A model generated the notes under the pieces. The model did not search any database and was not told the DNA's origin. It worked only from the letters and a program-made list of their open reading frames with translations. This document shows, piece after piece, positions 55,161-64,000 of a DNA stretch of 64,000 nucleotides. The stretch lies in assembly GCF_024713975.1 (NCBI RefSeq), contig NC_091100.1:20261501-20325500 (forward strand), written 5' to 3'. Each line of letters starts with the position of its first letter. Position 1 is the first letter of the stretch. Both the position numbers and the translations under genes were made by a program. The stretch is from Paralichthys olivaceus. Taxonomy: Eukaryota; Chordata; Actinopteri; Pleuronectiformes; Paralichthyidae.

Positions 55161-57222
55161 GAAGAAATGCTAAGAAAATCCTATGATCACTGGCCGATAC
55201 TTGAATTTTATTTCAGGCTTCAGGTAAAACTAAAAAAATAGTTTCATAACGTCCAGCTTCAGAATAAACAGTGCAGTCAGGGGTTTCTTAACTGAAACTT
55301 TTACTTGGACTGATGGACAGGCAAGACAAACCTATTTTTAAGGAATGGAGGCCATACGGCACATTAACCCCTGAGGTCAGGTCTGATATGCAAATGCACC
55401 CCAGCTAAAATAACTCCTCTAACCTCATGCTGAGCAAAATATATCACAGAGCCTGTGAACCTAACAGCTCACCTCCGTGAGACACTGCCAGTCCACACAC
55501 CGATGTATGGATGGGTGACAACTTTAAGGGAAAAGCTGAATAGAAAACTAAATCACTAAATAGTAGATGTTTTCTCATTCAATCGGTTAATAGGTTGATG
55601 CCAGGAAATGGGGAAAAAGTGAAAATATTTTAACAGCTTGAGCTGACATTATTTTTGCCATAACAATAGTCCAAAGTCTTAAGAAATTCGCTTCATTATT
55701 ATATTATTATATTATTATATTATTATTATCACTTAATGAAGAGGAAAAGCAACTAATCCACACAAATGAGAAGCTGGAAAGGGATACTTTTTGGCATTTG
55801 AGCATCAGCTATGATGTTATAGGTTCCTTTAATTATAGTGGTTCTTTATGAAATTCTGGCTCATAATAGAAGCTTATATAAAAATGACATTATGCCAAAA
55901 TCCAAGCCATATGCAATCTTCACATCTTATGTTACATTAAAGTCACAGAGCTAAACATCTGTATTTCTGGAAAAAAAAAAAATTCAGACAACCTATCAGG
56001 TCATTTAAGAACTTCCTCAAAGGCATTTCTAACTACCTGGTTAATAGAATATTCTAACCCACTGCAAAATTCTTAACATTCCCCAGTAGACTCTGCTGTC
56101 CAATTTAACACAGATACTATTACATATGTGGTGCTTTGATGAAAGGATGTTAACACCCTCACAAATATCATTTTACTCAAAAACCACAAATGTCAACATA
56201 TACTTATTTAAACATCTATAGAAGATTTGTGTTACACAACGGCATCATCAAACAATCAATTAAGGGAAAATCTTTTTGAAGAGTAGATCCATCCCTGCTG
56301 AGATCCAATGACTTGTTGATTGAAGCTGATTTGACGGTGTCATCAGATTTTACCAGGGCTGACTGCGGTTTGTTTATTTCTTTGATTTCCATCGCTCAGT
56401 ATACTTCTGAATATTGTACTGCCTGCTAGATCCATGAGGCAAATTACCATCAAAGGATTTCTTTTAAGCTCCATCAGCTCCTGCCACTGACCATTAATCA
56501 CTATACCATCATGTCCCCAGCGATTGAAAAGGCTAAATCACAGGTAAAAAGGCCTGGGTCAGTGTCATTGTACACTGAGGACAAACTGATACCGACTGGG
56601 AGAGGAATGAACACTTTGCTCGACCTGCTGAAAGGCCTAATAGATTAGGGGCTCCTGGACAAGCCTCCTGTCAGTCCTTCTTTCTCAGTGACCTAATGTA
56701 CCCAGAACAGCTGTGTGAGGACGCTTAGCAGTTAGGCCAGGATGACAAGTCATTGCTCAGCTTGATTTATGAACTACTACATGTGAAACTGGAGTTTGTT
56801 GAAGGGTATGATGGCATGGCTGTGCAAGTATCAATATGTTCTTATCATTCAAATATTTATCGAAGGCGAGCATGAGATCTTTAAGTGCAGCACATTGTTC
56901 ACCGATAACAGGATTATATATTCTAATGTCATTCTCATTTAAAGGCAGTTGAACTAATTTTCTTATCATTCAATAAAAAAAACATTTAAACTCTCAAACA
57001 GCGTTGAGATCTGCAATTTAATTCAAGAAGGGTCATCTCCACCAACTCAAACAGCCAATGAATTATTTTCTGTACAAAGCAATAACATTTAGATTCATGT
57101 GTATAACTGTGAAGGTTTGTATAAAATACTTTTGATCTGGCAAAAGTACAATGACAAAAATTCAAAATGAACGCATTTACAAAAAACTGAGTGAAGCTAT
57201 CAAAACAAGCCTTTGAAAACAA
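55161..57222. other. Spacer downstream of coq7
   Basis: AT-rich with a (TTA)n patch at 55699-55731. The coq7 3'UTR must lie at its right end; a variant - strand poly(A) hexamer ATTAAA is possible at about 57016-57022. No other gene is seen. Confidence 0.5.
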
Positions 57223-60200
57223 TTAGACCCGTTGTGAAACATATATTGCAGCTTTGCAGCCGAGCTGTATTGCATTTTTTAGTAGCCAGTATCCAGGGAG
57301 CTGAAATGAAAAAACAAACATGCTTAGATTAGTGAATCACAAGGGTTTACATGACATTTAGTAAAATCTGCAGAGACAAGAGTACATTCATGAATAAACA
57401 TTGGTTTAATTATATTTGTATTTTATTATTTTTACCAGAGTTTAATACCATTAGGTGTGTTTTGATCAGCTTTATGTGAAGACTGTGAAGTGACAGTTTA
57501 TTTTCTTTACTTCCTTAAAACTAAATAAAACAAAGTCATATTGACTGAATGACATTTAACCATCAAGCAAAGTAACGGAAACATTATTATACATGGAGTA
57601 TACCTACCGTTTCAGCGTCATGCTCTAGTCCTGTATCATGATGTTCCATCTCATCGTCTCTGAATTCCTTTATGACCTATCAAAACATACCCAGTACACT
57701 CATTAAGAAAGTGAACTAACTCAGATTGAACCCCAGCAGTGTTTGTGCTGGATGCAGGTTTGACGCATCTGGAAAAAATCCAGAGAGGCAGTCTGCTTAA
57801 CCAATGACAAAATGTCAAATCTATTTTTCAGGGGATAAGTAGGTGATGTGAACAAATAAAATACACTGTTCTGGTTTGTGGAGTGGGTCCAAACTAGTAA
57901 AAGACAAACTGCGACCTGCAACAGCGCTCAGTTAAAACTGAGTTATAAAACTAAAACGATCTCCGTCCACATGTGTTTTAGCTCTGCATCAATATACCCT
58001 GATAATAATCCCCATCCGTTCCTGTGCATGCAGGAAGCAGATTGCCTACTTTGCAGTAGGTTGCTTAGTTACAGAGATACTACAAACAAGGAGTACGAAA
58101 AGAAAGATGAGGGAATCATTTTCTTAGAACGAAGATGAGGTGGAGCTGTTATTGACAGTAAGTGTCTTTAACGTTTTGCATTCACTGCTGATAGTCCAGT
58201 CATAACACTCCAGAGATCCTCTATTTCTTTCTTACTTTCTCTGATAGTCACATTATATAATAGTTTCCTCGAGTAGTGGCGGAGTGCACCACTTTCATGC
58301 TGGAATCAATTTGCCCTCAGACTCAAAGGATTCACAGGGAATGAGGTCTGTGTGTAATGCATTCAATAATTCAACTACATCTCATCTTAACAACCTCACT
58401 TACTACTGTTCAGTCCCCTGACACTGTGGCAGAGATGTGTTCGATTGTGGTTGATGCAAACTGTTTTTAGGAGGAAGTCATCAGTACTGAGTTGTTGACT
58501 TACTTTTAAAAGTTCAGTGTATCTCTCTGGGTCCTTTTCCATCAAAGCTCTTATCTGGCTGTTGTAGTGCTCTGAGATACTCTCCTCCACCGCCACAGTG
58601 CACGCCATGGCTCCCTCTTTTCCCAGCAGTGCAGTGGATGCCCCTAGTGGAGATTTAAAAGAAGAGATGTACACATTATGATATGATAAAGCAACAAACC
58701 AATCCATACAAACGGCAGCAGATTAACTAGAGAAATAAGGTACAGGTTCCTAAAATAATGTATTTATATACTTGTTGGTTATTACATCAGGTTTTTAAAA
58801 ATATCTTCTCTCTTACAGAAGAAACATCTTTAACCTGAGGTATATCATGATTTAAGCAAAGGCAGCATTTTAAACTGTGACAAGAGTCTTCTATGAAGTA
58901 GACTCTTGTCACTCTCTTGAGAGTAAGTTTATCTTTTAATTTGATAAACTCTGCTTATGGGCTGTACTAACCTAACAGAAACCCAGCGACATTCCAGAGG
59001 GGTAACAGTGCGGTGGGTCGAACTCTGTTCTCAGCCAGAATTTCATTGAATTTCTCAAGGTGTTTCTTTTCTTGATCCCACATCTCCTGAAGCAAAAACA
59101 AACATGAACAGGGCATGTTGAACGGCACATTTACACAGAAGCGGAATGCACATTAATCTTTTTTCACCAAACAGCAAATGAGCAAGGGGCATTTTGTCCC
59201 TGTTTGAGTTGAGTCTCACTTATTTTTGCAGCTGAATACTCCTCATTTCACTCTCCACTTCCCAACATAATAGAACCTGCGGTGAACTTCTGTTGTCATG
59301 AAAACTCCAAAGGTTTTAGTTTGCCCAGTTTTTACAACAGAGAGGGTCCTCTCTGTGGAGGCCCCTCCATGTATATATGAAGTTTTTAAATATAATTTAT
59401 ATGAGACACACCAGTGAAAACATCATTAGGATTAATTTATATCCAGTTTCTGCCAAACATCCCTAAATCGTACACACTGGACCTTTAAGACTTTTGTATG
59501 GCATATGTAAGCCCTGTCACCATCACCTATTGTATTTGCAAACATTATTGGATAAAGAGCTTCTGCTTGAATTAAGAAAATAAATTAACCGATTCACTTT
59601 GCTAAATTTATTGCCAATGTAATATCATTGTGGTATCAATACCAGCCAAATGAAAGCAATCCTGCGAGAGGCTTCCACTTCTTTTTCACGTGTTTTGGTC
59701 AGACTAAATTTCATTCCATTTTTTTGGGACTTAACTGAAATGTCTGACGCTCAATAGGTGCGAAAGCATAAGCAATATAGTTTTGTATGAAAATACAACT
59801 TATATGTGCCCACACTAAAATCTAATGATCTAAATATTTAGAAGGTGCAGCCCCACCAATCTTTATTTATTTTCTTCCACAAAGAAAATCTGGAGGACTT
59901 TGAACTTCACAATTTCACTGCTTTTTTTTAATCCATTAGAATGACTTGAGTTGGGAGCATTCAAGCCCACCCTGGCTGGTTGTATTGTTTTGTGTGTAGC
60001 TCAGTCCAGGTTTCAAATGCAATTCACTAATCACACAGCGCAGTGTCAGCCTGTGGGCAGACCTACTTACTGCCCTACTTCAAAGCTGCGTGTCACACTG
60101 TGATCAGACCTGGATGAGAGGTCCGGTCCTGGATCGGCCCAACACTGCCATCTGGCCGGCGTAGATGCGGTTGGCACCGTATTCACCCGCGTGGTCCACG

Positions 60201-60736
60201 CGCAGGATTCGGTCCAGCATCTCCTTCTCCTCGGTGTCTCGAGGGGGCGGGATTACGCTGTAGGCACGTGAGCTCAGCTGCAGGGGCGCTGTTCCACCAC
60301 GGTATGAAAAACATGATGCTAATGTTAGCTTCTCTGGGGCTACACAGGAAAACCTTTGGCCCCTTCAGGAAGGAGTTCGCCAAAAATATTTCACACCATC
60401 TAAACTACATCACTGAGTCTCTGGCTTCAACCTTAAACCCGTCTGCTCTAAAACACGTTGCAAATAAAGTAGCATTACGTTGTTGTCAGTTAGCAAACAA
60501 TGTTGTCACGTAACATTAGCAGAGTCCTCCTGCTACACTGTGAGTCTTGACCTGTAGCATGCTAACAGTGAGCGCCAGCTGCAGACACACGAGTGTTTTT
60601 AGCATTTTAGCACATTAGCGCTTGTGCTGCTCACCTCACTGCTTATCTTACCTCTGCATGTTAAACACTGGCGGATCATCGCTGGACCGAGCACGTGAGA
60701 CCAGTCGTATAAAGCTGTGTGTGCAGCTCTCTGCAT
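57223..60736 (-). CDS. coq7: 5-demethoxyubiquinone hydroxylase, mitochondrial (COQ7), complete
   Basis: A di-iron monooxygenase on the matrix side of the inner mitochondrial membrane; it hydroxylates demethoxyubiquinone in CoQ synthesis within the COQ complex. Exons (- strand): 60736-60652, 60339-60110, 59086-58972, 58643-58504, 57676-57608, 57300-57223, totalling 717 nt = 238 aa + TAA. Iron ligands are all present: Glu in RVDHAGEYGANRIYAGQM, Glu and His in WDQEKKHLEKF, Glu in ACTVAVEESISEHY, Glu and His in DDEMEHHDTGLEHD. Other conserved pieces are NRVRPTALLPLWNVAGF and GASTALLGKEGAMA. A second in-frame ATG at codon 20 (60679-60677) would give 219 aa, close to the human 217, and starts a plausible targeting peptide (MIRQCLTCR). 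The exon-2 acceptor at 60341-60340 is the best of two in-phase choices, and its donor (CAG|GTCTGA) is weak but fits the reading frame and family. Confidence 0.95.
58877..58912. repeat. Perfect 12-bp inverted repeat in a coq7 intron
   Basis: GTGACAAGAGTC at 58877-58888 and its exact reverse complement GACTCTTGTCAC at 58901-58912 are separated by 12 bases. It lies between coding exons 3 and 4. Confidence 0.9.
59230..59490 (+). repeat. Dispersed teleost repeat, copy 3 of family B, in coq7 intron 2
   Basis: Contains 'cttctgttgtcatgaaaactccaaaggttttagtttgcccagttt', 'gagagggtcctctctgtggaggcc' and a terminal 'cctaaatcgtacacactggaccttta'. It corresponds to the 13.8-kb copy with more divergence. Confidence 0.65.
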
Positions 60737-62441
60737 CGCGGACACTTTAAGCTTGAACCACACGTGTCATTGAAGAAACGTTACGAAAAGTACAAAACTG
60801 TCAGTGAATGTCAGAGGGTGGACGTGGCGCAGGCGTATGACGTAAGCGCCTTGCGATTTATACCACACCCCCAAATTATAGTGCATATTTGATTTGAATA
60901 TCAAGACCAGTGTGTTCAATGAACTATATATATATATATATATTAGATTTAGTCGTTTGTTTGTTTTTTGATTAAAAATTACGTGTTGATCATTATTACT
61001 ATGCATACTATGTTTTTAATCAAATGAAAATGTACCTCTGATTAGAGTATATGGAAGTTTTTGTTTTGGATGTTTGAAACATTTGGATGTCTTACACCAG
61101 TGAATAAATACATGGATGAATACACAAATAAATACATAATACTACAGATTAAAAAAACAGTATCGTCTAGTAAAATTCCAATGACTGGACCATAATTGTC
61201 AGCCTGCAGATCCAGGGTTTCTCCTAAGATGTTCATCTTTAAAAAGAAAACATCATAAACAAATTGGGCTATTTCATTGTAGTCTGTTGAACTTAACAGG
61301 TCAATAACAAGTTTGTAGGCCTAAAATATATAGCTGCAAAAAAGAATGGATTAAACAGTTGTTCAAGTGCAAGGTAAACTGAGGCACTATTTAACTCACT
61401 TTGTGTTAGTTAAATGGTCAATAAATACAATAAGGTTGGGATTATTATTCAATATGGGTTGTATTAATCAAAAGGTCCCAGAGAGATGTGATGTGAAGTC
61501 ATCCATACGGTATCTATAGCTGCATATTGCTGCGCTCCACCACAGAGTCATCCTCAGTCTGTCTCAGCAGGTCCGACAGGTCAATGGTCTTTCACAGGGC
61601 AAAGACTTAACACAAGCAAACCCACACCTAAATGGCAGTTTGGAGTTCACACAGTTCACCTGGCCCACATATCTGTGGTTTCTGGGAGGAAACCGAGCAT
61701 AATAAAGTAAATACAGACAATTATCCTTTGGCCAGACACTCTCTGCCTTTCTGTGTCAAACAGATCATAAGTGCATCCTTTGTTTAGGCTTGTTATGTAA
61801 GACTGGACCTAACGGTAAGAAAATTAAGCAAGTTTGTAGAGCGATCAGAGATTGTATTGATGGTCTGCAGATGGCGGTGTTGCACAGATAAAGGTTGACT
61901 GGGGCACGTCTTGCACTGGAAACACCTGCAGGTCCCAGCTTTCATTATTGTTTCCGTTTGATTAAAATTGTTTGGAGGGCCACAGTGAAACCATGCAGAA
62001 GGATTTGATCTCACCTTATTAATGCAAAAAACAAAATACACTCAGCCCTCAGTCACACCATCATTTACTTTAATTGCATTAGTCAGCATTTTTTGGAATG
62101 CCTATATAATTCCTGTCTTTGTTAAAAAAAGACTCACGAGTCTTTCTGGAAAGCACATAAAATAGAGCTGGGACACAGGAATGTGTGGAATGATGGGGTT
62201 GACTGCTGAAGTGCGGTGATGGTCAAGAGTAAACAAGGCCAGGTCTGTGAATGGTGGGGTGTGTCGGTTTTGTCTGTGTGTGTGTTTGTGGTGAGACACT
62301 GGTTATGTGCTTCCTTATCTGTCTGTCTGACTGTGGGTGGCTACGCATGTGTGGCTGCACTTCTGGAGATGTGGCTTACCTTTTGGGTTCTTGTGCGTGA
62401 GAGTGCGTGTGCAGAGGTCAAAGGTGTGAACCAGGCCAAAA

Positions 62442-62480
<39 letters not shown>

Positions 62481-62605
62481 CATCTTCCTCATGTATATAA
62501 AGTATCCTGTGACAATCTTTCCATATTTAGTCAAGCATCTTTGTACTCTGCATCTTTGCACTATTTTTCCATTTCACTGTCATTGTCATGTGTTGTGTTT
62601 TTATG

Positions 62606-62639
<34 letters not shown>

Positions 62640-63218
62640 CCAATATATATATATACTTTGTATACATATCTATATTCATGGGTACATGTACATTTATGTA
62701 CATAGATGTAAAATGTTTATGCTTAACGTTGTTCTGCTTTGTTGTCCTTGTTTTTTTTTGTCTATTTGTCTATATCTCTGTATGTTGAGAGAAATGGAAA
62801 AACCGGAGTTACTTGTATGTGTACCATATATGGCCAATAAAGCTGATTCTGATGTTAATTATTGTAACTGAATATTTGTATTGTTATGTCTTTTGTTGTT
62901 TTTCCCCCTCTACTGTTGCTGATGATCCATCTTGTGAAATTGATAAAAAAAAAATGTTTGGAAAATGTTTGGAATGTAAACTAAAGTAAATGTTTAACAT
63001 CAACCAAGACAGATCCTGTGTCATGACAGAGTATCGTGGCCGAATCTTGTAAAGGGACAGTTTGTACACACTGGTTTTAAAGGGGCACTCAACACATGAG
63101 GTTCAGTGGACCTATAATGAAAATACTCGAAATTCAAAAACGGCTCTAGAGGGAGGCATTCTAAGAAAATAAACCTGATGATGTCATTTAGTCACATAAA
63201 GTTGCATTATCCCATATT
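60737..63218. other. Spacer upstream of coq7
   Basis: Begins with the presumed coq7 promoter, in which no TATA box was seen; CACGTG E-box cores are present nearby, in the first coding exon at 60692-60697. Then AT-rich sequence with a TA microsatellite (about 60926-60943), more TA runs and a LINE tail listed separately. No gene is supported. Confidence 0.55.
62445..62870 (+). repeat. LINE 3' tail with internal TA microsatellites
   Basis: TA runs at about 62447-62477 and 62609-62655 flank and split a teleost non-LTR 3' region: 'tactctgcatctttgcactatttttccattt', then 'ctgtatgttgagagaaatgg-aaaaccggagttacttgtatgtgtacc-atatggccaataaagctgattctgat'. The final phrase is the usual end of this family. 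Tyr/Ile-rich frames here are repeat translations. Confidence 0.65.
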
Positions 63219-63854
63219 AAAGGAATAGTTCACCGAAAAATGAAAATTCTCACCACTATGCCGATGGAGGGGTGGGTGAAGTGTTTGAGTCCACGAAACA
63301 CTTTTGGAGTCTCAGGGGTAAACAGCATTGCAGCCAAATCCAATCCAATTGAAGTAAATGGTGACCACTTCTTCAGACGCAAAAAAAACACAACACACCT
63401 CTATACTGCTCATGTGTCTGCAAGTCCCAACATTCAAATTCAACTTGAAACTGCATCATTTACACTGTGTTTTTAGCCTAAATATCCTCTGATATCCTCA
63501 GAGGCACATTCATGTCCTCATCGATATACTGCAAACACCATTGCCCAAAGGAATGCACGTTTGCATCGTTACTTCCAGTAGTGGACTTTTAGAACATGGT
63601 GTAAATGACGCTGTTTCGAGTCAAATATGAAGTTCGGGGCTTGCGGACACTTGGATGACATCACATGAGCACCATGGAGGCATGTTATGTTTTTTTCAGT
63701 TTTTTTAATTATGTCTGAAGAAGAGGCTGCAACAGTGTTTACCCCTGAGACTCCTGAAGTGCTTTATGGACTCAAAGGATTCGCCCACCTCTCCATCGGC
63801 ATAGCAGTGAGTAGATAATGAGTGAATTTAAATTTTTCAGGAAACTATGCCTTT
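63219..63854. mobile_element. Non-autonomous DNA element with long terminal inverted repeats
   Basis: The left arm (63219-63345: AAAGGAATAGTTcaccgaaaaatgaaaattc...ctatgccgatggaggggtgggtgaa...tttgagtcca...ggagtctcaggggtaaac...ttgcagcc) is repeated in inverted orientation in the right arm (63725-63854). The arms are about 120-130 bp and clearly homologous with scattered differences. The interior (about 63346-63724) has no transposase. The target duplication is not clear by eye, so the superfamily is open. Confidence 0.78.
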
Positions 63855-64000
63855 ATGTACTCAGGATACCAGGGACAATAGCATACACTGTAAATACAAA
63901 TGAACGCAGTTAATAAAACTAAAGAAAAAAACAAATGTACATTTTTAAGTCCCCAGATGCAACTGCAGAACCTTTTTGTTTTAAACCTAGCCAAACATTA

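Noticed and set aside
60183..60383. 66-codon ORF starting MANSFLKGPKVF
   Set aside because: Reads coq7 exon 2 in the wrong frame; the correct frame encodes RVDHAGEYGANRIYAGQM and joins exons 1 and 3 in phase.
62407..62871. 154-codon ORF with Tyr-Ile runs
   Set aside because: Translation of TA microsatellites inside a LINE 3' tail.

Overview
The window is vertebrate nuclear DNA, almost certainly from a ray-finned (percomorph-type) teleost. The genes are split by GT-AG introns, long CA/GT and TA microsatellites are present, and much of the spacer consists of degraded repeats of recognisably teleost type: tRNA-derived SINEs, LINE 3' tails, Harbinger and short TIR elements. I see no prokaryotic, phage or CRISPR content.

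Four protein-coding genes can be supported. (1) Positions 1-4439, + strand: the last two coding exons of xylosyltransferase 1 (xylt1), with a 3'UTR that probably runs to about 5.4 or 7.4 kb. (2) Positions 35494-38997, - strand: a complete ribosomal protein S15a gene (rps15a), with a 5'TOP non-coding first exon and four coding exons encoding 130 aa. (3) Positions 41913-about 47590, - strand: a complete Notum-type Wnt deacylase (probably notum2), with 11 coding exons encoding 539 aa and the catalytic Ser/Asp/His intact. (4) Positions 57223-60736, - strand: a complete coq7 (mitochondrial ubiquinone-biosynthesis hydroxylase), with 6 coding exons encoding 238 aa. I assembled the exons by hand, and the coding lengths of the three complete genes are exact multiples of three.

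Between genes the layout is as follows. About 7.4-35.4 kb is a gene-poor stretch with microsatellites, decayed LINE reverse-transcriptase fragments (18.1 and 20.0 kb), a Harbinger-type remnant with TIRs and a Myb-like ORF (25.5-26.3 kb), a MITE-like palindromic element (11.8 kb), several dispersed teleost repeats, and a few unique, homeobox-motif-rich blocks that could be conserved enhancers. About 39-41.9 kb, 47.6-57.2 kb and 60.8-64 kb are further repeat-rich spacers; the last contains a 636-bp element with long terminal inverted repeats.

The genes do not form a pathway: glycosaminoglycan initiation (xylt1), ribosome (rps15a), extracellular Wnt inhibition (notum2) and mitochondrial CoQ synthesis (coq7). 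From general knowledge, XYLT1, RPS15A and COQ7 lie in the same order on human 16p12, so the window looks like a compact fish version of that syntenic block with a Notum paralogue inserted or retained. I found no convincing wholly new biological system. The most interesting items are the repeat-expanded Notum linker and its extra loop, the Harbinger remnant, and a few unexplained tandem or palindromic structures.
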